Shown one piece after another: positions 7,339 through 16,487 of a DNA stretch of 25,131 nucleotides (the stretch's first letter is position 1; each line of letters begins with the position of its first letter). The translations under genes were made by a program, and so were the position numbers. A model generated the notes under the pieces. That model had not been told where the DNA came from and searched no databases. It saw only the letters and a program-made list of their open reading frames with translations. This stretch comes from Methylibium sp031393925. GTDB taxonomy: Bacteria; Pseudomonadota; Gammaproteobacteria; Burkholderiales; Burkholderiaceae_C. Location: contig NZ_JANMWL010000101.1 in assembly GCF_031393925.1 (NCBI RefSeq), positions 1 through 25,131 on the forward strand. Reading direction: 5' to 3'.

Positions 7339-8682
7339 TCAGGCAGCCGCGACCGCTTCGGCCTGCAGTTCGCGCAGCACCGCGCCCACCGTGGCGAACG
7401 AGCCGAACACCAGCACGCGGTCGGTGGCGGTGGCACTGTGCAGCGCGAGCCGCAGTGCGTCGACCGGCGTGGCGGCCAGGCGCACGCTGGCATGCACCTC
7501 GGCCGCGTCGAGCGCGACCGCCATCTCCGCGGCGGTGGCGCCGCGCCGCTCGGCCAGGCCTGCCACGAACCAGCCGTCGATGTGCTCGGCCACGGCGCGC
7601 GCGGTGCCGGCGATGTCCTTGTCGCGCAGCATGCCGAACACCGCGAGGGTGCGGCCCTCGGCCGGGTGCTGCGCCAGCGTGCCGGCGAGTTGCAGCGCGG
7701 CATGCGGGTTGTGGCAAACGTCGAGCACGATCTCGGGCGACACCGCATCGCGTCGCATGCGCTGGAAGCGCCCGGCCAGCCGCACCTGCTGCAATCCTTC
7801 GCGGCGGTGGTCTGCATCGACCGACAAGCGGGGGCCGAGCGTGTGCAGCGCCAACAGGGCGGCGGCAGCGTTGTCGAGCTGGAAGTCGCCGGCCAGCGCC
7901 GGCAGCGGCAGGCCGCTGATCTCGCCGCCGGGGTGAACCAAGGCCCACTCGTCGCCGCTGCGCCTCACCCAGTAATCGCGGCCGTTTTGCAGCAGCCGCG
8001 CGCCGATCTGCCAGGCGTGGCGGGCGATGGTGGGCGGCGGGTCGGGGTCGGCGCTGATGGCGGTGCGGCGCGCTCGGAACACGCCGGCCTTCTCGAAGCC
8101 GATGGCCTCGCGCGTGTGGCCCAGGTACTCCACGTGGTCGATGCCGATGCTGGTGACGATGGCGCAGTCGGCGTCGAAGGCGTTGACGGCGTCCAGGCGC
8201 CCGCCCAGGCCCACCTCCAGCACCGCGGCGTCCAGGCCGGCTTCGACGAACACGCACATCGCCGCCAAGGTGCCGAACTCGAAGGGCGTGAGTTCGATGT
8301 CGCCGCGCGCCGCGTCGACCCGCGCGAAGCCGGCCGCCAGCAGCGCGTCGCCGGCCGCAACGCCGTCGATGCACACGCGCTCGTTGTAGCGCAGCAAATG
8401 TGGCGAGGTGTAGAGACCGACCACGTGGCCGGCGGCGCGCAGCACCGACTCGAGCATCGCGCAGGTGGAGCCTTTGCCGTTGGTGCCGGCCACCGTGATG
8501 ATGGGGAACTCGGGCGCCAGGCCGAGGGCGTCGCGCACCACTGCGACGCGCTCGAGCCCCATGTCGATGCTCTGCGGATGTAGAGCGTCGGCAAAGGCGA
8601 GCCAGCCGGCCAGGTCATCGGCGCGCGCCGGACGGCGTGCGCGCGGCCGCACCGGCGCAGGGGCACGCATCGGGGTGAGCAT
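7339..8682 (-). CDS. folC: Bifunctional dihydrofolate/folylpolyglutamate synthase
   Basis: FolC is a cytoplasmic ATP-dependent ligase that makes dihydrofolate from dihydropteroate and glutamate and adds glutamates to reduced folates. From the ATG at 8682 it has 447 residues, the normal length. Seen motifs are the P-loop GTNGKGST (about 66-73), YTSPHLLRYNERV, the Mur-ligase block EVGLGGRLDAVNAFD, SIGIDHVEYLGHT with the metal-binding His, the second-domain DNAAAALLAL, GRFQR and DVCHNPHAA. A TTG four codons upstream and an ATG at 8670 are other possible starts; none has a clear ribosome site. It begins only 21 bases after the ftfL stop, so it is almost surely co-transcribed with the folate-dependent formate ligase. 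That fits a need for a large polyglutamylated tetrahydrofolate pool in the serine cycle. Confidence 0.95.
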   Translation of the reverse strand: MLTPMRAPAPVRPRARRPARADDLAGWLAFADALHPQSIDMGLERVAVVRDALGLAPEFPIITVAGTNGKGSTCAMLESVLRAAGHVVGLYTSPHLLRYNERVCIDGVAAGDALLAAGFARVDAARGDIELTPFEFGTLAAMCVFVEAGLDAAVLEVGLGGRLDAVNAFDADCAIVTSIGIDHVEYLGHTREAIGFEKAGVFRARRTAISADPDPPPTIARHAWQIGARLLQNGRDYWVRRSGDEWALVHPGGEISGLPLPALAGDFQLDNAAAALLALHTLGPRLSVDADHRREGLQQVRLAGRFQRMRRDAVSPEIVLDVCHNPHAALQLAGTLAQHPAEGRTLAVFGMLRDKDIAGTARAVAEHIDGWFVAGLAERRGATAAEMAVALDAAEVHASVRLAATPVDALRLALHSATATDRVLVFGSFATVGAVLRELQAEAVAAA

Positions 8683-8703
8683 GATGGCGGGCAACGCGCG
8701 GCG

Positions 8704-10392
8704 TCAGAACAGCCCGACGACCTTGCCCTGGTCGTCGAGGTCGATCTTCTCGGCCGACGGCACCTTGGGCAGGCCCGGCATGGTCATCACGTCGCCGCAG
8801 ACCATGACGACGAACTCGGCGCCCGCGGCGAGCCGCACTTCGCGGATGTCGAGCGTGTGACCGCTCGGCGCGCCGCGCGAATTCGGGTTGGTGGAAAACG
8901 AATACTGCGTCTTGGCCACGCACACCGGGTAGTGGCCGTAGCCGGCCTCCTGCAGTTTCTTGATCTGCTCGGCCACCTTGGCGCTGGCGGTGACCTTGGC
9001 CGCGCCGTAGATCTTGGTCGCAATCGCGGTGATCTTGTCCATCAGCGGCAGCGACTCCTCGTAGACGAACTTGAAGCCCGACACCGCCTGCTTCTTGTCG
9101 CCCTCGACCAGCGCCACCACCGCGCGCGCCACGTCTTCGGCGCCCTTGCCGCCTTCGGCCCAGTGGCGCGCCACGATCACCGGCACCGCGTGCTCGGCCA
9201 TGCGCTCTTGCCGCAGCGCCAGCTCGGCCGGGGTGTCGAAAGTGAAGTTGTTGATCGCGACGATGCAGGGCAGGCCGTAGTGGTCGCGGATGTTGGCCAC
9301 GTGGCGCTCGATGTTGGCGATGCCTTTGCCGAGCGCGTCGAGGTTCTCGGTGTTGAGTGCGCGCGCATCGACGCCGCCGTGGAACTTGAGCGCGCGGATG
9401 GTGGCCACCAGCACCACGGCGTCGGGGCGCAGGCCCGACTTGCGGCACTTGATGTCGATGAACTTCTCGGCCCCCAGATCGGCACCGAAGCCGGCCTCGG
9501 TGATCACGTAGTCGGCCAGCTTCAGGCTCGTCTGCGTGGCGATCACCGAGTTGCAGCCGTGCGCGATGTTGGCGAACGGGCCGCCGTGCAGGATGGCGGG
9601 GTTGTTCTCGAGCGTCTGCACGAGGTTGGGCTTGAGTGCGTCCTTGAGCAGCACGGTCATCGCGCCATGCGCCTTGAGCTCGCGCGCGGTCACCGGCTTT
9701 TGCGCCCTGGTGTGGCCGATGACGATGTTGCCCAGGCGCTCCTTCAGGTCCTTCAGCGAGGTGGCCAGGCAGAAGATCGCCATCACCTCGGAGGCCACCA
9801 CGATGTCGAAGCCGTCTTCGCGCGGATAACCGTTGCCGGGGCCGCCGAGCGAGCAGGTGATGTCGCGCAGCGCGCGGTCGTTCATGTCGACCACGCGCTT
9901 CCAGGTGATGCGGCGCACGTCGATGTCGAGCTCGTTGCCGTGGTGGATGTGGTTGTCGATCATCGCGGCCAGCAGGTTGTTGGCCAGCGCGATCGCCGAG
10001 AAGTCACCGGTGAAGTGCAGGTTGATGTCCTCCATCGGTACCACCTGCGCATGGCCGCCGCCGGCCGCACCGCCCTTCATGCCGAACACCGGGCCGAGCG
10101 AGGGTTCGCGCAGGCAGACCAGTGCCTTCTTGCCGATGCGGTTGAGCGCGTCGCCGAGACCGACCGTGGTGGTGGTCTTGCCTTCGCCGGCCGGCGTGGG
10201 GCTGATGGCAGTGACGAGGATCAGCTTGCCGTTGGGGCGGTCTTTCAGCGAGTCCACGTAGTCGAGCGAGAGCTTGGCCTTGTAGTGGCCGTAGGGCTCG
10301 AGGTGCTCGTCGGCGATGCCGAGCTTGTCGAGCGCCACTTTCGTGATGCGCTGCAGCGTGGTGGCCTGGGCGATGTCGATGTCGGATGCCAT
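8704..10392 (-). CDS. ftfL: Formate-tetrahydrofolate ligase
   Basis: This enzyme condenses formate with tetrahydrofolate at the cost of ATP to give 10-formyl-tetrahydrofolate, the entry of formate into the assimilatory C1 branch. The 562-residue length fits the family (about 556-560). The N-terminal nucleotide loop TPAGEGKTTTTVGL lies at residues 66-79. Other family blocks are REPSLGPVFGMKGGAAGGGHAQVVPMEDINLHFTGD (roughly 96-131), where the GGAAGGG stretch is characteristic, then LAHGCNSVIATQ-like NIAHGCNSVIATQTSLKLAD, TEAGFGADLGAEKF and the C-terminal PGLPKVPSAEKID. The gene follows gck on the same strand after 76 bases and precedes folC closely. The symbol fhs is a synonym. The neighbouring serine-cycle genes indicate assimilatory use here. 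Confidence 0.97.
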   Translation of the reverse strand: MASDIDIAQATTLQRITKVALDKLGIADEHLEPYGHYKAKLSLDYVDSLKDRPNGKLILVTAISPTPAGEGKTTTTVGLGDALNRIGKKALVCLREPSLGPVFGMKGGAAGGGHAQVVPMEDINLHFTGDFSAIALANNLLAAMIDNHIHHGNELDIDVRRITWKRVVDMNDRALRDITCSLGGPGNGYPREDGFDIVVASEVMAIFCLATSLKDLKERLGNIVIGHTRAQKPVTARELKAHGAMTVLLKDALKPNLVQTLENNPAILHGGPFANIAHGCNSVIATQTSLKLADYVITEAGFGADLGAEKFIDIKCRKSGLRPDAVVLVATIRALKFHGGVDARALNTENLDALGKGIANIERHVANIRDHYGLPCIVAINNFTFDTPAELALRQERMAEHAVPVIVARHWAEGGKGAEDVARAVVALVEGDKKQAVSGFKFVYEESLPLMDKITAIATKIYGAAKVTASAKVAEQIKKLQEAGYGHYPVCVAKTQYSFSTNPNSRGAPSGHTLDIREVRLAAGAEFVVMVCGDVMTMPGLPKVPSAEKIDLDDQGKVVGLF

Positions 10393-10468
10393 CTTGGGTC
10401 TCGTCGGTTGAATTGGAAAGGGGGCGTCGGAAGGAGTCAGGCCGGTGGGGGTGTCGCGGGCATGGCCT

Positions 10469-11734
<1,266 letters not shown>

Positions 11735-11894
11735 ATTGATTTGTCAAAAAGGCAATCTCTTGCCGATGATCTTAGGCGCGCGCGTCGCGCTGATTCATTG
11801 GTCTTTCTTGGGTCCGCCGCCAAAAAGACTAATGAGTAATTTCGAGCTTAGGCTCCTAGACTAATACCGAGCAAACCTTTCGCCGGAGCCCACT
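11735..11894. promoter_or_regulatory. Divergent control region between gck and glyA
   Basis: This 160-bp stretch is AT-richer than its surroundings and must drive both serine-cycle groups. It holds the inverted repeat at 11796-11834, a further AGACTAAT at 11858-11865, and two copies of CTTAGGC (11771-11777 and 11847-11853). A rightward -10-like TAATAC at 11862-11867 has no good -35 partner, which suggests an activator-dependent promoter. GGAG at 11885-11888 is the glyA ribosome site and lies six bases before its GTG. The LysR-type protein at 23507 is the natural candidate to bind here; that is inference. Confidence 0.65.
11796..11834. promoter_or_regulatory. Long inverted repeat, candidate regulator site
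   Basis: The left arm CATTGGTCTTTCTTGG (11796-11811) and right arm CCAAAAAGACTAATG (11820-11834) pair with one mismatch and one bulge around an 8-base spacer. The right arm contains AGACTAAT, which recurs as a direct repeat 32 bp downstream at 11858-11865, about three helical turns. This arrangement suits a tetrameric regulator of the LysR type. A cruciform or leader hairpin is the alternative reading. Confidence 0.55.
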
Positions 11895-13157
11895 GTGTTC
11901 GACCCTGACTTGCGCCTCAACGACGCCGACCCCGAACTGGCCGCCGCCCTGCAGCACGAGCTGCAGCGCCAGGAAGACCATGTCGAGCTGATCGCCTCCG
12001 AAAACTACGTCTCGCCCAACGTCATGCGCGTGCAGGGCTCGGTGCTCACCAACAAATATGCCGAAGGCTACCCGGGCAAGCGCTACTACGGCGGCTGCGA
12101 GCATGTCGACGTGGCGGAGCAGCTCGCCATCGACCGCGCCAAGAGCCTGTTCGGCGCCGAATACGCCAACGTGCAGCCGCATTCGGGCTCGCAGGCCAAC
12201 GCCGCCGTCTACATGGCGATGCTCCAGCCGGGCGACACCCTATTGGGCATGTCGCTTGCTCACGGCGGCCACCTCACGCACGGTGCCAAGGTCAGCTTTT
12301 CCGGCAAGCTCTACAAATCGGTCTCTTACGGCCTGGAGCCCGAGACCGAAACCATCGACTACGCGCAGGTGGCCGACCTGGCGCAGGAGCACAAGCCCAA
12401 GATGATCGTGGCCGGCGCCTCGGCCTATTCGATGGTGATCGACTGGCAGCGCTTTCGCGACATCGCCGACCGCGTCGGTGCTTATCTGATGGTCGACATG
12501 GCGCATTACGCCGGGCTCATCGCGGCAGGGGTTTACCCGAGCCCGGTGGGCATCGCGCACTTCGTCACCTCCACCACGCACAAGACTCTGCGCGGCCCGC
12601 GCGGCGGCCTGATCCTGAGTCAGGCCGAGTTCGAGAAGCCGCTCAACTCGATGATCTTCCCGGGCATCCAGGGCGGCCCGCTGATGCACGTCATCGCCGC
12701 CAAGGCGCTGGCCTTCAAGGAGGCGATGGCGCCGGAGTTCAAGCTCTACCAAGGCCAGGTGAAGGCCAATGCCAAGGCAATGGCCGCCACGCTCACGCAG
12801 CGCGGCCTGCGCATCGTCTCGGGCGGCACCGAGAGCCATGTGTTCTTGCTCGACCTGCGCGCCAAGAAGATCACCGGCAAGGCCGCCGAGGCGGTGCTCG
12901 GCCGTGCGCACATGACGGTCAACAAGAACGCCATCCCCAACGACCCCGAAAAGCCCTTCGTCACCAGCGGCATCCGCATCGGAGCGCCAGCGATGACGAC
13001 GCGCGGCTTCGGCACCACCGAAGCAAGCACCATCGCCCATCTGATGGCCGACGTGCTCGAGGCGCCGGAGAACGACGCGGTGATCGACCGTGTGGCGGCC
13101 GAGATTACGGCCTTGTGCCAGCGCTTCCCGGTCTACGGACCGAAATTTGCCCACTGA
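11895..13157 (+). CDS. glyA: Serine hydroxymethyltransferase
   Basis: This PLP enzyme transfers the C1 unit of methylene-tetrahydrofolate to glycine, giving serine; in the serine cycle it runs toward serine. At 420 residues it has normal length. Motifs seen are ELIASENYVSPNVM (31-44), NKYAEGYPGKRYYGG (53-67), the PLP aspartate in DMAHYAGLIAAGVYPSP (Asp 201) and the Schiff-base lysine in STTHKTLRGPRGG (Lys 230). The start is a GTG at 11895 with GGAG six bases upstream; no ATG near it is as well placed. It is the first gene of the rightward group. A second, housekeeping glyA elsewhere in the genome would be expected but cannot be checked here. Confidence 0.97.
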   Translation: MFDPDLRLNDADPELAAALQHELQRQEDHVELIASENYVSPNVMRVQGSVLTNKYAEGYPGKRYYGGCEHVDVAEQLAIDRAKSLFGAEYANVQPHSGSQANAAVYMAMLQPGDTLLGMSLAHGGHLTHGAKVSFSGKLYKSVSYGLEPETETIDYAQVADLAQEHKPKMIVAGASAYSMVIDWQRFRDIADRVGAYLMVDMAHYAGLIAAGVYPSPVGIAHFVTSTTHKTLRGPRGGLILSQAEFEKPLNSMIFPGIQGGPLMHVIAAKALAFKEAMAPEFKLYQGQVKANAKAMAATLTQRGLRIVSGGTESHVFLLDLRAKKITGKAAEAVLGRAHMTVNKNAIPNDPEKPFVTSGIRIGAPAMTTRGFGTTEASTIAHLMADVLEAPENDAVIDRVAAEITALCQRFPVYGPKFAH

Positions 13158-13230
13158 CTTTTCTCACCCGAACAGTCCACCGCGCGCGAGCCCTCAGCGC
13201 AACACCCTTTCAAACTTCAGGAGACTTCTC

Positions 13231-14481
13231 ATGGCTGGTCGCAATTTCCTCTTCGTTCCCGGACCGACCAACGTGCCCGAGCGCGTGCAACGCGCGATGG
13301 TGGTTTCAATGGAAGACCACCGCTCGTCCAAGTTCCCGGACCTGACGCGCGCGGTGCTCGTCGACTTGAAGAAAATCTTCAAGACCGAGACCGGCACGCC
13401 GGTGATCTTTCCCTCCACCGGCACCGGTGGCTGGGAAGCCGCGCTCACCAACACGCTTTCACCCGGCGACCTGGTGCTGGCCTCGCGCTTCGGCCAGTTC
13501 AGCCACCTGTGGATCGACATGGTCACGCGCCTTGGCTTCAAGGTCGAGGTGGTCGACTGTGAATGGGGCGAGGGCGTGCCCACCGAGAAGTACGCCGAGA
13601 TCCTGAAGAAGGACAAGGAGCACAAGATCAAGGCCGTGCTCGCCACCCACAACGAGACGGCGACCGGCGTGACGAGCGACATCGCCGCCGTGCGCAAGGC
13701 GATGGACTCGGCCAAGCACCCGGCCCTGCTGATGGTCGACTCGGTCAGCGGCCTGGGCAGCATTGACTTCCGCATGGACGAGTGGGGCGTGGACTGCTGC
13801 GTCGCCGGCTCGCAAAAGGGCCTCATGCTGCCGGCCGGCCTGGGCATCGTCTGCATGAGCTCCAAGGCGCTCAAGGCGCGAGAAACGTCCAAGCAGCCGC
13901 GCTGCTTCTTCGACATGGGCGACATGATCCGCGCCAACGAGACCGGCTACTTCCCCTACACGCCCTGCCTGCCGCTGCTCTACGGCCTGCGCGAGTCGCT
14001 CACCATGTTGATGGAAGAGGGCCTGGAGAACGTCTTCGCGCGCCACACCTACCTGGCCGCGAGCGTGCGTGCCGCGGTGCTCGAGGGCTGGAAAATGAAG
14101 CTCTGCGCCAAACACCCGAAGTGGTACTCCGACACCGTCTCGGCGATCGTCGTGCCCGAGGGCATCAACGGCGCGCACGTCATCGACGTGGCCTTCCGCC
14201 GCTACAACCTGTCGCTCGGCGCGGGCCTCTCCAAGGTGGCCGGCAAGGTGTTTCGCATCGGCCACCTGGGCGACCTGAACGAGCTGATGGTGCTGGGCGC
14301 GATCGCCGGCTCTGAGATGGCCATGCTCGACGTGGGCATCAAGATCGAGCCGGGCAGCGGTGTGGCCGCGGCGCAGCGCTACATGCGCAGCAACGACCCG
14401 ACGCCCAAGAAGAAGGTCGCGCGCAGCGAGGTCGTGTACGCCTCGCAGTCGACCGGGTCCAACGAAGGCGCCACGGTCTAA
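13231..14481 (+). CDS. sgaA: Serine-glyoxylate aminotransferase
   Basis: This class V PLP aminotransferase moves the amino group from serine to glyoxylate, giving hydroxypyruvate and the glycine consumed by GlyA. The ATG at 13231 is preferred because AGGAG sits at 13219-13223; the open frame further upstream overlaps glyA. The protein has 416 residues. Visible blocks are FVPGPTNVPERVQRAM at the N-terminus, STGTGGWEAAL (62-72), ATHNETATGVTSD (138-150), the PLP aspartate in LLMVDSVSGLGS (Asp 170) and the PLP lysine in GSQKGLMLPAGLG (Lys 196). The C-terminal 40 residues are polar and somewhat extended. It lies 73 bases after glyA and 11 before hprA, the expected serine-cycle order. Confidence 0.96.
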   Translation: MAGRNFLFVPGPTNVPERVQRAMVVSMEDHRSSKFPDLTRAVLVDLKKIFKTETGTPVIFPSTGTGGWEAALTNTLSPGDLVLASRFGQFSHLWIDMVTRLGFKVEVVDCEWGEGVPTEKYAEILKKDKEHKIKAVLATHNETATGVTSDIAAVRKAMDSAKHPALLMVDSVSGLGSIDFRMDEWGVDCCVAGSQKGLMLPAGLGIVCMSSKALKARETSKQPRCFFDMGDMIRANETGYFPYTPCLPLLYGLRESLTMLMEEGLENVFARHTYLAASVRAAVLEGWKMKLCAKHPKWYSDTVSAIVVPEGINGAHVIDVAFRRYNLSLGAGLSKVAGKVFRIGHLGDLNELMVLGAIAGSEMAMLDVGIKIEPGSGVAAAQRYMRSNDPTPKKKVARSEVVYASQSTGSNEGATV

Positions 14482-14492
14482 AGGACGCCACC

Positions 14493-15500
14493 ATGGGCCA
14501 CACCGTTGTCTTCCTGGATCGCGCCTCGCTCAAGGCGAAGGTGCGCAAGCCCGCGCGAGCGGAAAGCTATGTCGAGCACGAGAAGACCTCGGCCGACGAG
14601 GTGGTCGCCAAGTTGCAGGGCGCGACGGTGGCGATCACCAACAAGGTGCCGTTGCGCGCCGACGCCCTGAAGCAGCTGCCGCAGCTCAAGATGATCGCGG
14701 TGGCCGCCACCGGCTACGACGTGGTCGATGTGCCCTATTGCAAGGCACACGGCATCGCGGTGGCCAATATCCGCAACTACGCCGTCCACACGGTGCCGGA
14801 GCACGCCTTCGCGATGATCCTGGCGCTGCGCCGCAACCTGCTCGCCTACCGGGCGGACGTGGAAGCGGGCGTCTGGCAGAAGTCCGACCAGTTCTGCTTC
14901 TTCACGCATGACATCGGCGACCTGCACGGCTCCACCTTGGGCATCGTCGGCGAAGGCGCCATCGGCCAGGGCACCGCGGCCATTGCGCGCGGCTTCGGCA
15001 TGAAGGTGATGTTCGCCGACCATGAGCCGCCCAAGATGCCGGGCGTGGAGTTCACGCCGTTCGAGCAGGTGTTGGTCGAGTCGGACGTGATCTCGCTGCA
15101 TTGCCCGCTCACGCCGAGCACGCGCAACCTCATCGGCCTGGCGCAGATGAAGAAGATGAAGCGCAATGCGCTGCTCATCAACACCTCGCGCGGCGGGCTG
15201 GTGGACGAAGCGGCGCTGATCCAGGCGCTCGACGAGGGGCTGATCGCCGGGGCCGGGTTCGATGTGCTGACGGTCGAGCCGCCGAAGAACGGTCACCCGC
15301 TGCTCGACGTGCGACGCAGCAACTTCATCCTCACGCCGCACATCGCGTGGGCCTCGGACGGCGCCATGCAGTTCCTGGCCGACCAACTGATCGACAACAT
15401 CGAAGCCTGGGCGGCGGGCGCGCCGCAGCATCTGGTGACCGACTCCGGCTACACGCCTCCTTCGGCGGAGAAACCCCTGAACCCGCCGCCGCTGGGCTAG
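14493..15500 (+). CDS. hprA: Hydroxypyruvate reductase
   Basis: This NAD(P)H-dependent D-2-hydroxyacid dehydrogenase reduces hydroxypyruvate to D-glycerate. The 335-residue protein shows VFLDRASLKAKV at the start, TNKVPLRADALKQLPQLKMI, the Rossmann motif GIVGEGAIGQG (with Glu in the variable place), NTSRGGLVDEAAL with the catalytic Arg, and TPHIAWAS with the catalytic His. Its sequence is of the methylotroph HprA type, which I recall as about 314 residues ending shortly after the block here read as AAGAPQHLV. The last ~15 residues (TPPSAEKPLNPPPLG) are therefore extra and are encoded by a repeat unit that recurs just after the stop codon. The 11-base gap from sgaA indicates tight co-transcription. 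Confidence 0.95.
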   Translation: MGHTVVFLDRASLKAKVRKPARAESYVEHEKTSADEVVAKLQGATVAITNKVPLRADALKQLPQLKMIAVAATGYDVVDVPYCKAHGIAVANIRNYAVHTVPEHAFAMILALRRNLLAYRADVEAGVWQKSDQFCFFTHDIGDLHGSTLGIVGEGAIGQGTAAIARGFGMKVMFADHEPPKMPGVEFTPFEQVLVESDVISLHCPLTPSTRNLIGLAQMKKMKRNALLINTSRGGLVDEAALIQALDEGLIAGAGFDVLTVEPPKNGHPLLDVRRSNFILTPHIAWASDGAMQFLADQLIDNIEAWAAGAPQHLVTDSGYTPPSAEKPLNPPPLG

Positions 15501-15558
15501 GTGTTCGATCCTCCTTCGCTGGAGGAGATGCATTGAACCCTCCCCCAACGGGGGAGGG
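15456..15558 (+). repeat. Tandem imperfect repeat overlapping the end of hprA
   Basis: Unit 1 (15456-15495) starts CCTCCTTCGGCGGAG and continues with CTGAACCCGCCGCCG; it codes for the last residues of HprA. Unit 2 (from 15510) starts CCTCCTTCGCTGGAG and continues with TTGAACCCTCCCCC. Unit 2 ends in a strong hairpin with arms CCCTCCCCC (15538-15546) and GGGGGAGGG (15550-15558) around AAC. The two units are plainly related, so the repeat or its duplication has moved the hprA stop codon. Confidence 0.65.
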
Positions 15559-15590
15559 CGCCAGGACAGCGAGTTTGGAGACCGATCAAC

Positions 15591-16451
15591 ATGAAGAAGC
15601 TGCTCTACCAGTTCGACACCGACACCCACCCCGCCGTGTTCGACAACGTCGTCGCCTACGACGGCGGCGCCGACCACGTGACGGCCTACGGCGCGCTCAC
15701 CCCGGCCACGGTGGGCGCGCTGGTCGAAGGCACGATCTTCACGCGCGCACCCAAGGACAAGAAGTTCACCGCGATCTTTGTCGGCGGCTCCAACATGGCC
15801 GAGGGCGAGGCGCTGTTCAAGGCCGTGAAGAAAAAGTTCTTCGCCGGTTTTCGCGTCTCGGTGATGCTCGACAGCAATGGTTCCAACACGACCGCCGCAG
15901 CTGGCGTGGCCTGGCTCGCCCATGGCCGTGTACTGCAAGGCAAGCGCGCGGTGGTGTTGGCCGGCACCGGCCCGGTCGGGCAGCGCGTCGCGGTGATGCT
16001 GGCCAGGGAAGGCTGCCGCGTCGCCATCACCAGCCGCGCGCTCGTGCGTGCGCAGGCGGCGGCGCAGGCCATCGCCGAGCGCTTCAAGGTCGAGGTCCAA
16101 GCCATCGAGGCGGTGGACAACGCGGCGCGCGCGCGCGCTATCCTGGGCGCGCAGATCGTGTTTGCCACCGGCGCGGCCGGCGTGGCGCTGCTCGACGAAG
16201 CGGCCTGGAAGGACGCACCGCAGCTCGAGTTGCTGTCGGACGCCAATGCGACACCCGCGCTCGGCATCGAAGGCATCGAGATGATGGACAAGGGCAAGGA
16301 GCGCCACGGCAAGACGGTGTGGGGCGCGATCGGCTTCGGCGCCTTGAAGATCGCGCTGCACCGCGCCTGCATCGCGAGGATGTTCGAGCAGAACGACCTG
16401 GTGCTCGATGGCGAGGAGATCCACGCCATCGCCAAGACGATGGTCGGTTGA
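15591..16451 (+). CDS. mtdA: NADP-dependent methylene-tetrahydrofolate/methylene-tetrahydromethanopterin dehydrogenase
   Basis: MtdA interconverts methylene- and methenyl-tetrahydrofolate with NADP(H); characterised MtdA also accepts the methanopterin form. The 286-residue protein closely fits my memory of the Methylobacterium enzyme: KKLLYQFDTDTHPAVFD at the N-terminus, YDGGADHVTAYG (23-34), EGTIFTR, FVGGSNMAEGE, VMLDSNGSNTTAAAGVA (91-107), the nucleotide loop VVLAGTGPVGQRVA (121-134) and the tail LHRACIARMFEQN. The ATG at 15591 follows GGAG at a slightly long distance. It sits after the repeat hairpin downstream of hprA. With FchA it completes the reductive path from formyl- to methylene-tetrahydrofolate, the GlyA substrate. 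A methanopterin-only MtdB is less likely given this match and the folate neighbours. Confidence 0.95.
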   Translation: MKKLLYQFDTDTHPAVFDNVVAYDGGADHVTAYGALTPATVGALVEGTIFTRAPKDKKFTAIFVGGSNMAEGEALFKAVKKKFFAGFRVSVMLDSNGSNTTAAAGVAWLAHGRVLQGKRAVVLAGTGPVGQRVAVMLAREGCRVAITSRALVRAQAAAQAIAERFKVEVQAIEAVDNAARARAILGAQIVFATGAAGVALLDEAAWKDAPQLELLSDANATPALGIEGIEMMDKGKERHGKTVWGAIGFGALKIALHRACIARMFEQNDLVLDGEEIHAIAKTMVG

Positions 16452-16487
16452 ATTCCTCCCTAGGCAGCAAAGCAAAGAGACGACGAC

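Noticed and set aside
11742..11747. Perfect leftward TTGACA as a -35 box for gck
   Set aside because: It lies only eight bases before the gck ATG, so a matching -10 would fall inside the coding sequence.
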